A stretch of DNA of 64,000 nucleotides from Phaseolus vulgaris (Eukaryota; Streptophyta; Magnoliopsida; Fabales; Fabaceae). Below are positions 13,401 through 25,000 of the stretch, in pieces (within the stretch, counting starts at the first letter, position 1; each line of letters starts with the position of its first letter). The position numbers and the translations under genes are program-made. The stretch is from positions 36,282,023 to 36,346,022 of the forward strand of contig NC_023755.2 of NCBI RefSeq assembly GCF_000499845.2. Reading direction: 5' to 3'. The notes beneath the pieces were generated by a model. That model saw only the letters and a program-made list of their open reading frames with translations, was not told the DNA's origin and did no database searches.

Positions 13401-16400
13401 ATTCACGTGACATTAAAAGATATTACATAAGTGTCACCTTTATGAAGAAACTCTATTCTTCCTCACCCTATTTACAATTTTCTAAGCTATAATCCTTTGT
13501 CCTTTGTTCTATTATCTCCTCATTTTACCATTCATAAAAGTGTGATAGAGGCACTTGATCATCCTAGATGGCGACAAGCCATGATTGATGAAATGTAGGC
13601 TCTCGAACGTAATGGTACATAGGACTTAGTTCCTTTTCCACCTAGACAAAAAGTTGTTGGTTCTCGTTGGATTTACACCATTGAAGTTGGGCCAAATGGT
13701 GAAATTTATCGCCTTAAAGCTAAATTGGTGGCAATTGGATTTACTAAGATCTATGGCCTTGAATGTCTCTTCTTTTCCATGGCAGATACTCGTCATTGGT
13801 CTCTCCATCAATTAGACATAAAAAATGTTTTCATTCACGTTGATCTAGAAGAGGAGATTTACATGGAGCAACCTCCTGATTTTGTTGCTCCGGGAGAGTT
13901 TGGTTTAGTTTGTAAGTTACATTGGTCTCTCTATGGTGTCGAGCAATCTCCCTGTGCTTGGTTTGGAAAATTCAATCACATTTTTCAAACATTTGGAATG
14001 AAACACAACGAGGCAGATCATTCAATTTTTTATTGTCATGCCTTTCCTAGAAAATGTGTTTACCTAATTGTGTATATTGATGACATATTTATTACAAGAA
14101 ATTATGCTACTAAAATATCGCAACTAAAGGAACACTTATGTAATCACTTTCAAACCAAAGACCTTGGAAGTCTCAAATACTCTCTAGGCATTGTAGTTTC
14201 TCAAAGGAAATATGCTTTAGATATCTAGAAGAAATAGACATGATTGACTATAGACCAATAGATAGCCCTATGGATCCAAATCAAAAGTTAATGATAGACC
14301 AAATGGAACCTCTCTAGCCTAGAGAGATATGGAAGATTTGTTGGGAAACTTATTTATCTCACTATTACAAGACCTGATTTATCTTTTGCAGTGGGTGTTA
14401 TTAGTCAGTTTATGCAAAATCCATGTATTTTAGTTCTTGAAGATGTTGTGAACACAATGCTATCATATTCATCTTAAGATACCTCAAAAAGGCTCCAGAG
14501 CAAGGTCTATTGTACAAAGATAAAAGGAATACCCAAATTTCTAGGTATTGTGACGCTAATTGGACAAGTTCTCCTATGGATAGACATTCCACTACAGGGT
14601 ATTGTATTCTCATTGAAGGAAACATTATTTCATGGAAGAGCAAGAAACAAAACATGGTTGCCCGATCTAGTGCTAAGACTGAATATAGGGAATGACGTCT
14701 CTCACTTGTGAACTTGTATGGGTGAAACACAACTTCTTGAAGAACTAAAATTTTGTGAGATCCAACAAACAAAGATGTAATGTGATAACCAAGTTGTTCT
14801 CCACATTGCTTCCAATCCAATATTCCATGAGAGTACTAAACACATAAAACTTAAGTGTTATTCTATTCGAGAAATGTTACTATCTAACGAAATTTGTACT
14901 AAGTTTGTTGGATCCAACGATTAACTTGCAAACGTGTTAACAAAATCCTTAAGGAAACCTCATTGAATTTATTTGTTGCAAGATTGGTACATACAATTTT
15001 TATACCCTAGTTTGAATTCAGTCTTGTACCTTTTGGTGTTCCTAATGTAATTTTCTTTTGTAAATAACGAAGATCAACTGAGAGACAATCAATCTCTTAA
15101 GCTCTTTTTATCATATTTTCAGTCTTAAGTATCAATTTCAGAAAAGTGACCAAACATGACTTAGATATAATAAAATTTGAAAACTTAATTTATAGGGGAA
15201 AAATTCCCATAGAAGACCCATATCAAATTGTGAACCGGTAACAAGTCATTCATATTGCTAAAGTAAGCAAAGCCAGAAAAATAAATAACTTACCTGATGT
15301 CTTTCTTTCCACTGGTTAAAAAAGTTGCTTCCTATAAGTTCAAATATGTGATCTCGCATTTCATCATTTGTCACAAGCAAGCACCTAAGCTTTACTGCAG
15401 CAAAGAGCCAATACCTGAACCCAACAGATTAATATGTAAGTAATCAGTGATTAAATTTAACAGATTCAAACTAAATTTTAAAAATACATATGAATCAGTG
15501 CCAACAGAAAAAAAAAAAATTATAACATATTCATGAATAACACAACAAATAATTTTGACTAGATTAACTATTAAAAATTTGAACCTCAAAAGGTTACCAC
15601 CATTTACATTTTAGTCCTTAAAAAATTGGCTTTCGTTCAGACCTTCTCGGCTATTCAAGTCTCTGTCCAAGAGCTTCAGCTGTCTAATGCAGAAAGGTCT
15701 CGTATATGGCAAACCGAATGTGAATTAAGCCACAAACAAAATTATAGGTATTGCATAGATGACATGATAAATTCAAGTTCTAAAACTGATGCATGCTGTA
15801 ATTTAGAGTCTTAGACCAACATAAAAATAAATGTATACACACAAAACTGAATGCCAAAAAAAAATGTAAGGACAGTTGAAAAAAATAAGAATAAGGGCCC
15901 AAGAGAAACTTTTTAAGACCAAATAATAAATAATCATTTCTGAATGTAAGTTAAAGAAACAGTCAAATAGACCAAGAAACAATATTATTGTCTTAAGATT
16001 AAAAGTGAAAACAAATGCAATGCTTAAGACATTTATTTGGAAATTTACCAATCATCATTGGATCCATTTGGAGTTGTATACAGTGCACCATTTTTCATCC
16101 ACTCCTCCACTAGTTTCCTACTGGAAGGATTTTCCATCAGCCCTCTTAGACGCTTGTTGTGCATCACAATGAGCGGCCATTTCTTCCCACTCCGATTGTA
16201 CAGTTCTTTCACAACATCATCAAGCTGCACTATTACAAAATCAACAATACAAACACAATTAGCTGCTAAAGCAATCAAGTGAAATTATCATGCAAGAGCG
16301 AAAAAAACTTACACAACTTGTTCAGAAAGTAAAGTTAAAGGAACTCTATAACTTAGGCATACAACCTGAGAAATGCTAAATCCACCATCAGCAAAATTTT

Positions 16401-17672
16401 GTTGGTAGAGCCCAACATTTGCTCCATCCACTATAGCTTCATAAGAGTCATGTTTTTCAAGCCAGGCCTGTAAGGATCAACGAGAAGTATCAAAACCAAG
16501 CTATTATAACTAAGTAACAATATCAAGAGTAAATCATGTATGCATCAATATTGTAAATGGTTCTTTTAATGTAGTAATCCAATCACAAATTGTCATGCAT
16601 ATTAAGTTTGTAGACTTTAACAATAACTACCTTAAAAGTCATACCTATAAAGATTCCTGATTGATTCATACGTACCACCGAAATTAAACTCAACAATAAT
16701 ATATCATCATTTATCTCATTTAAAATTGTGCTGCATTGTAATGAATGGGGAGATCAACAACACCTGAAATTCACTAAAATTGGCCTTGACCTCTCGTTCC
16801 ATGGCCAAGCCAGCTACAGACCCAGCAAACTTCTCCGTCTCCGCATCATCAATATCAACACAAACCAATTGCTCCCCACAACAACAACAATGTCCAGTAG
16901 CACCAACACTCGTTCTGTTAACAACCCAATCCCCTTTTCCAACCCATCCCTGACCATGCCACCCTCCCCCATTCCGCAAAACCCCCTCTTTGACCCGCCC
17001 CACGTCAAATTCCACCTCACCAACCTCCGAGGCCTTGGCACCACGAAACCACTCCTCAATAACCCCCGCCGTGGACTCACTAACACACCTCACGCAGCTC
17101 CTGAGCTTATGCAAATACTCATACACCTTGTCCGCTCTACCACTCCGCGCACTCACCTTCAAAAGCGCGGCTAGTTCCGCCTCCTCCAAACTCACCCCCA
17201 CGCCATTCATGTGCTCCTCCACCTCGTAGGCCTTATCCGCGTCGAGCATTTCACAGAAACAGAACAACGCGGGATCATAGGTTCGCAGCCTCGGGGAAGC
17301 GTTGTTGTACTGACCTATGCCCTTCACCAACTCGAAGGCATAATCGGCGTCGCCCTTGGCCGCCGCGAGGCGCGCGACGGCGGTGACGGAGGCTTCGTTG
17401 GGAACGACACCCAGAGCGGACATGTGGCGGAAGGCGCGGAAACCGTAATCGAGTGCGGTGGATTTGAGCGATTGGTCGGCGACGGAATTGGAGCAGAGGT
17501 AGAGGAGGGCATTGAAGTGGTGTTGATTGAGGCGCGTGTTGTTCAATACGGCGTCGTCATAGAGGGATATTGCGCCACGTAGGTCCTTGGCCTTGGAACA
17601 TGAGTTTAGCTCGAATTGGAACTTTGCCTCGGGATTTTGACTGGTTTTCCTCTTCTTCTTTGGATTCTCCAT
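10474..17672 (-). CDS. PRORP2: Proteinaceous RNase P (PRORP2/3 type), 528 aa, six exons
   Basis: Single-protein RNase P removes 5' leaders from pre-tRNAs without an RNA subunit. Exons in coding order: 16764-17672, 16366-16467, 16049-16224, 15294-15414, 11108-11176, 10474-10683. All introns are GT-AG and the frame is continuous. The N-terminus carries PKKKRK (residues 4-9), a classic nuclear localisation signal, and no transit peptide is evident, consistent with the nuclear PRORP2/3 class rather than organellar PRORP1. A PPR-like helical domain fills most of exon 1. The NYN/PIN metallonuclease follows, with candidate catalytic aspartates D317 (VDGANVGLY), D394/D395 (SNDDW) and D413 (VTNDEMRDH). 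Zinc-site candidates are the CCCCGEQL cysteines near the end of exon 1 and the C-terminal YWHVPL...CSRCWLC. The fourth intron (11177-15293) contains an antisense copia element. The gene itself appears intact. PRORP2 versus PRORP3 is not resolved. Confidence 0.95.
11457..15121 (+). mobile_element. Degenerate Ty1/copia retrotransposon inside a PRORP intron
   Basis: The element lies antisense to the host gene. From left to right it shows a candidate 5' LTR (about 11457-11594), a decayed tRNA-Met-like primer site near 11605 (GTATCGGAACGCTC), a gag knuckle remnant (CYFCKRIGHT, near 12125), a protease-region relic (DHISGNASLFSSISPP, near 12380), GAG-pre-integrase (LLHDLLGHPHLS, near 12740), integrase fragments (12780-13110), reverse transcriptase (13560-14230, with LHQLDIKNVFIH, WSLYGVEQSPCAW and YIDDIFI) and RNase H (14510-14830, with RYCDANWTSSP and STTGYCILI). 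Many stops and frameshifts separate them. The words AATCTCTTAAGCTCTTTTTA recur at 11551 and 15089, marking LTR ends. The rest of the LTR pair is poorly alignable and I saw no clear target-site duplication, so the outer ends are approximate. Confidence 0.9.
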
Positions 17673-19093
17673 TGAAGCGCAACACTGAGAAGTTGGTCTG
17701 AGGAATAGCAGTTGCAGGGTTTAGTTTAAAACCCTAGATGGCGGTTTTTTCTTGGGTTCGTTCGTTCCAACGATATGACAGTTACTCACGATTGGGCCCT
17801 TAACCCATGGGCTTGTCTGCGGCCCATTTTTGGAGGTGATTTCGATTTTTTTTTAATTTCTTGGAATATTTATTGAAATGTGAAAATGAGAAGCTTAAAA
17901 ATTACAATTTAACTCCTTTACAATGTTATATTAAATTATATTCGTATTTAACTTCTTTACTGTGAAATATTATCTATATACGTATATTTAAAATTGTAAT
18001 GTAATTATTTTGTATCTTTTAAGTCTTTTTAATCAACTAAATCATATGTTTGTGTATGTAGCATAGACACGGATACGATACGGATACATATAATCTCTAA
18101 AATATAATATACGGGTATATGGATCTATATATTATATAATTATGAATTATATAAATTGATAATAAAAATTTATGTCCACAATCCACAAGTATGTTTTAGT
18201 TTCTTCTTTTATAGCAGAAAGATGTTTCTCATGATTAGTTCAAAAGGTTTTGTTCCTTATTTTTATAGTCATAATAAAAATTTATACAATAAATTTGAGT
18301 TTTTAAAAAATTAATGTATTTTTACTTTTTAAAATTGTGTAAAACCGTGCTAGAATTATTATAAATCTAACAAATATTTTTTGAATTGTACATTTCACCG
18401 ATACGTGTTCTATAAGTGTTGTACAAGTGTCATGTTTAAACATGTGTCTGACACGAAGACACCATTTAAGAGACGTGTCTAAGCCTCCATTGTTATTTAT
18501 TCAATAAATGTATACTTGTGAGACTAACTATTTCATTAAATTAATACATTTAGCATTCAACATATTAGGTATATTTTTAAAAGACTCTAGATGATATTCT
18601 TAAATAAATTGAATACATTTCTATGTTATAATTTAATATTTTTTTCAAAATTTAATGAAATGCATTGACCAAAAACTATTTTAATGATTATAAATGTTGT
18701 TTTTGGTAATTTTAAAATCTCTTTTGGTTAGTATTTAATATTTTTCCAATATTTTAATAAAAAAACTTCATTCATTTTCCATAAATAAATTAACAATTCC
18801 TTCACTAAATACATTCTGAGAAATACAAAGAAAAGAAACTGTCCCTTACAACCTGCAACATTTTTACATATTTCCATGCTGAGTTTAAGGTAACTGCTCT
18901 TAATTTCTATCTGTACTCATTTAACTCATTTATTTCACAACGTTTTTTTTTTCTATATGCATTTGGGTTCTGAAATAAAAAAAATAAAAATAAAAAAGCA
19001 TATTTCATCTAATGTATCAATTTTTCTTACTCATTTGCTTCTTCCCCAAAGGAGATACTTTCAGCTTCTTCTAAAAGAAAAAGAAGAAAAAAA
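17673..19093. other. Divergent promoter region with a dispersed repeat
   Basis: This lies between the head-to-head PRORP and phosphotransfer-like genes. AAACCCTAG (telo-box-like) sits at 17728-17736, in the short PRORP leader. From about 18050 to 18490 is a repeat rich in GATACGGATAC and ACACGTGTC-like words; part of it (18268-18435) recurs at 29231-29395. No other gene was seen. Confidence 0.6.
18268..18435. repeat. Dispersed repeat, copy 1 (shared with 29231-29395)
   Basis: Shared words in the same order include AATAAAAATTTATACAATAAATTT, a TGTATTTTT-type stretch, AATCTAACAAATATTTTTTGAATT and GATACGTGTT. Similarity was judged by eye. Confidence 0.6.
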
Positions 19094-22000
19094 ATGTCTC
19101 TACGAATTCTCAGAGGACTTTTGCAAGGATACACCAAATCCTTGTTTGATGAGGCAAGAAAATTCTATTCCAAATTAATTTAGTTTTCACATGCATTTAA
19201 CTATTTATTGGTGATTTTTTCTAGGATTCTCAATCTCTTAAAAATTTTGCTTTATTTATTCATTTATTTATTTTCTTGTGTTAGGATAACTTGGATCTTG
19301 CAGATCGAGTCATTTACAATTTATTTTATTATCTTAAAGATTCAAATTGTGTTTGATTATTTTTTCCTTTGAATCATCTCAAATTGTTTTTTCTTTGAAA
19401 AAAAAATAATATACAGTACAAAAATTCTAGAGATTTAACAAATCTTTTTACAAAACAAAAACATGTTTGGATAGACTAGAAGTTCTACTCACATAAGTTT
19501 TATTCCACCTATAGTGGTTTTTGGATACATAAACATTTAGTAATTGATTACTTTTATACAAATCTCAGAAAAACTATTATTTTGGAGTTTGTTTGGTACA
19601 TTAGAGAGGAAAAAATGAAAAGGGAGAAATGTTTTGTGTTTGGTAGAGAGAGAGAAAAAAGGAAAAATAATCTTTATTAATTATTATACTATTGCTTACA
19701 TTTGTATTCTTTATTTTCAATCGAGTTATACATTTTTTAAATACTTTACTTTATTTCTTGCATATTTCTTCTCTACCAAACCACTAAACCTTAATTAGTT
19801 TTTTATTTTTCTCAATTCATTTATTCTTTGTTTATTTGTCCATAATATTAATTTTCTCCCATTTTATATTATTCGGAAGATTTTTTATATGAGAGTTTTT
19901 AAATAAAATTTTCTCCTATAAAAGTCTTCTACATAAGTTAACCTAAGTATATCCTAACTTTACATGAATGTAATATTTAGTTGAGAGTACTATTTTGAAA
20001 AACTGTTGTTGAGATGTTTTATATTATTATTGCATGCAGGGGGTGGTGAACGATCAATTTAACGTGATCATGGCTTTGAAACGCATTGGGGAGCCAAATC
20101 ATGTTGTGCAGTTGATAGAAACATATCTGGCAGATGTTGAAAGGATCTTGTTTGAGCTTTTTCGTCATGTGTAATGTTATAAGTCCATTTATAATTTACT
20201 TTATGTTCATAATAAATAGAAAAATGTTACTTTGATAATTGCAAAAATTTAAATGCATAAGTTTACAAGTGTGATTTAACAAATACAATTTCAAAATTAT
20301 TCCATTTTAGCAAAAAGGTGTTTCTTTTTCCAATTGTAATTTGGTGCATGGTTGTCAACATATCATCACTCTATTAAATATTTGTCTTTTTTTTTTTACA
20401 TTTGCAGAGAGAATGAAAAAAGCGACTTACGTAAGTTGACATCTCTTGCTCGTGAAATAGAGGACAAAAGCACAAGGTAGCTTGCAATGTTTATCTATTA
20501 CAATGTTGGATTTTAAACATGAATGATTACTTAAGACTTTGTGCATTTTGATACCTTTGTTGTTGTTTTTTACTTTGGTTGTGAAAATAAAATATCGACA
20601 AGAAAAATAATGTTGTTAAGTAAGGACGTAAAAAATGTTTGAATAGTTGAAAACAATTTTTAGAATATCAAGTGAAATTATGCTAAGGGAAACATTATAT
20701 CATTTTCTTGTTAATATAGTTACTTGGTTTGATTAGTGAAATAGAGGACAAAAGCACAAGGTAGCTTGCTATGTTTATCTATTACAATGTTGGATTTTAA
20801 ACATGAATGATTACTTAGACTTGTGCATTTTGATACTTTTGTTGTTATTTTTTTACTTTGGTTGTGAAAACAAAATATTGACAAGAAAACTAATGTTGTT
20901 AAGCAAAGACGTAAAAAATATTTTAATATTTGAAAACAAATTTTAGAATATTAAGTGAAATTATGCTAAGGGAAACATTATATTATTTTCTTGTTAATAT
21001 AGTTACTTGATTTAGTTGAAGCATTAATCCTGTCTTTTCTTAGGTAACCTGTGATGATTGATTTAAAGTATTGCAATTTTTAATTTATTCATTATAAGCC
21101 ACACATAATTTATTGCTTCTTTTACTTATTCAAAATCACACTTAGTCATCATATTTTAGTAGTGACAACATATCAATGCATTTTATCTTAATTTCCATAT
21201 TTAAACATGCAAGTGTATGTAAACAATTTATAAAAAATTTAGAGTTTAAAAGTCTTTTAGTTTATCTATTTAATATTAGACCTTAGATTATTACCAAACA
21301 AAACTTTAAGATACATAATACATTATTTAGATATATGAACCATTTTCACGAAATAGTATATTAGTAGGAAGATATTTTTTGTATTATTATTTTGAATATT
21401 TTATATCAGTTGTACACATCATATATAACCAATCGACATAGAAAATTGTGGAGTTTCCACATCAATTGATAAGAGGTGCAAAACATTTCATATATAACAC
21501 AAGTTACACAACAAACTTATGTTATTAGTTGATAACTTGTTGACAAAAAATAGAAGCAAAATGATACTTTCACATCGATTTCGTGATACAATCGATGTGA
21601 AAAGTGTCATAAACATTAATTACTAAAGCATGAACAATTTAAATTGACTACATAAGCCATATACAACTCATAGGACTATAATTCACATGTTAAATTTTAT
21701 TAGGAACATTGGAATTAAGATTTGATACATAATTGAATGCGCATAATAAGACCACGAACATGGTGAAAGACTTTAATCCAAACAAGACACAAACCGAGCA
21801 AAATTTAATCATTTATATAAGGAAGTATGAATTTATTGGCTACTGCGAACCAAAAAGTTAAATATACTAAATGTGATTATTAGTAGATTGCGAAAGGAGG
21901 GAGACACAAGGTGACGATGTCGAGTGGTGGCTTTTGCATGGAGTGTTGCCTTCACGTGATTAAATGAGGAAACATCACAAAAAGGAAGGGAAACACAAGG

Positions 22001-25000
22001 TTGTTGTTATGAATGGTGAGACGTCTTTGCGTGGTGGATTTTGCATGCAAAGACGACTTCACATGGATGTGATGTGTTGCAATTAGGTATTTCATACGAG
22101 AGCATATTATGAAAACAAACAAAAAAGATAAAAATGATGCTCCGAGACAAAAATAACATAGTGTCAAGAGACACATCTATTTGTATCCTGATAATGCCCA
22201 CATACTACATTGATTCTTATTATAATTGATGGTTATAGTAGAAACTAATGTAGTATGTGAAATGATATATCGAATCTTGTTAGAATCAATGTAGTATGTG
22301 ATGCCTTATTTATAAAAACATCTTTGCATTGTTTTTTATGATAGTTTCACAATAACCAATGCAATATATGCATTGTCATCTTTCATTTTCACACTATCAA
22401 TAAGTGTATTGTTGTTCTTTTACTATAAATATTATAATGAGTATTTTGAGTATTAAAGACACTCTCCTAAAAAAAAAGTTAAACTTTTATATAACATTGC
22501 TTAATTTTAAGTAAGGAGGAGAATGAATTCTACATAAAAGTTGGTATGAGATGCTACAAATTTCAATTTATTTGTTATAATGACATATAAATTATATTAT
22601 TGCATTTAGTTATTAATAATTATATTTGATCATCCATAACTTTCTCTTTGGTACAAATAACATAAAAAAATATTGACCTTAATTCCTGTGTTCGAGTATT
22701 CATGAGGATACACAGGTCTTTGTATAAACATCACAGTTTGAAAGTTTTCCAAACTCACTCAAATTTTTAATCTAAATCACTATAAAGAAAAAAAAATGTA
22801 TATTGTATTTTTTCTTTAACAACTATATTGTTTTAAAAAATATTATTTAACAACTATAATGTATTTTTTGTATCATGGATGCTAGAATGACTATTATGAG
22901 TTTTCAAGAAAAAAATCTTCCAAAAGTCAAACTTTTATACAATATAACTTAATTTTAATAATAAAGAAAACAAGTTTGGTATGAAAGTTGAACATGAATG
23001 CTCCAATTTAAAATTTCTTTATTGTTAATTAGGTTTAATCACTGTATATTTCCCTTTTGTGTTGACAACATACAAAAACATTTTTTGTTAATTTTTATAT
23101 TTAAGAAAGTAAGCATATATACAATGTTAGAGTTTGAAAGTTTCTTCATTATTTATTTACATATTAGATCTTAGATTATAACCAAGCAAAAAATATAAGA
23201 CATGTCATGCATTATTTAGATATATGGACCATTTTTACTAATTACACTAGTAGAAAATAAACTTTTGACATTATTATTTTGGACATTCTATATCAATTGC
23301 ACAACTTATCATATCCAAACAATGTAGAAACCTGTGGAATTTTTACATCAATTTACAATCCGTGCAAAAAAAGTCTCACATAAAACACTAGTTATCCAAA
23401 TAACCAATGTTACATTTCAATTGTTCAACAAAAACATAAGCAAATGACAATTTGACATTGATTTTGTGATCCAAAGTAGAAAGTGTCATTAACATTCATG
23501 TATTCATTCATGAAGCATAAATCATTTACAATGACTACATGAGCGAAATATGAATCATAGGACTATAATTAACATGTGATATTTTATCAAAAGTGTTATA
23601 ATTAAGAGTTTATACATAATTGAACGCGTACAATAATATCATGGACAAGTCAAAAAACTTGTATCCAAATAAGATACAAATCATGAAAAATTTAACCATT
23701 TATCATAGGAAATTATGAATTTATTGGCTACACAAACTAAAAAAATTAAACATATTAAATGCAATTATTAGTATATTACAAATTATGGAAGGAGAGATAC
23801 ACAAGGTGGTAACGTTGGATGAAGACTTTTGTGAGGAGTGTTGGATTTACATTATTGAAGGAGGCAACATCGTGAAGAAGAAGAGAGAATAGGGTTGTTA
23901 CTATGAGTGGAAAAATGCTTTACATGATGGTTTTCGTATACAAAAATGGTTTCACAGGTTGTAATGAGAAATTTCATACAAGAGCAACATTGTGAGATAA
24001 AATGGAAAGCAAGAAAATGATGCTCAAAGATAAAAATAGCAAAATGTGAAAACACACCTATTTGTACCCTTATAATGCCCATATAATACATTGATTCGTA
24101 TTATAATTGATGTAGTATGCAAGACATATTACATTAGTTTAATAAGATCAATGTTTTAAGTTGGACACATAAACCATCAATTTCTATTAGAACAAATGTA
24201 ATATGCTAGTGTTTATTTATAAAAATGTCATTTCATTATTTTTTTATGTCAGTTTTATAATAACCAATATAGTATACACAATGTTACTTCCCATTTTCGT
24301 ACTATTAACAAATGTATTGTTTTTTTTTACCATGCATGTTAGGATAAATATTATGGGTATTAAAAATAAAATCTCTAAAAAGTTATTTTTTTACATAACA
24401 TTGCTAATTTAAGCAAGGAAGAGAACACATTCTACATGAAAGTTGTCTCATATACTACAATTGTTAATCAATAACATAAAAAGACATTTGATGTTACTTT
24501 CCATGCTCAAACATTCATGTGTTATACACAAGTCTTCATATAAGTATTATAGTTTAGAAGTTTTCCGCTTTAGTAATCAAATTTTAGATCGGAGGTTATT
24601 AATAGGCAAAAAATTAAATTTATATAATGCATTATTTAGACACATCAATCTTTCACACACTATTGCTTAGTCTTAATGAGGACGAGACCAAGTTTGGTAT
24701 GAAAGTTGAACAAAATATTGTATTTTTAAGTTTATTTATTATAAGCTCACACAAATTTTATTGTTGCATTTAATTATCTATAAATACATCTAGTCCTTCA
24801 TAATTTCTCCTTTGGTTTTGGTAACATAAAAAACATTTGAAATTAATTTCTATGTTCAAGTATACATATGTATACACAAGTGTTCACATTAATATTACAG
24901 TTAAATTTGTTTCCATTTGATTACTCAATTTTAGACCTTACATTACTAACAAGCAAACAAATTTAAAGAATGATTCATTTTCATTTAACAAGTGTGTTAT

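Noticed and set aside
14410..14820. 136-codon minus-strand frame
   Set aside because: It is the shadow of the copia RNase H region, whose plus-strand frame carries RYCDANWTSSP and STTGYC motifs.
16728..17582. Long plus-strand open frames opposite PRORP exon 1
   Set aside because: They mirror the GC-rich first exon of PRORP on the other strand, have no domain, and the minus-strand frame is clearly the conserved one.
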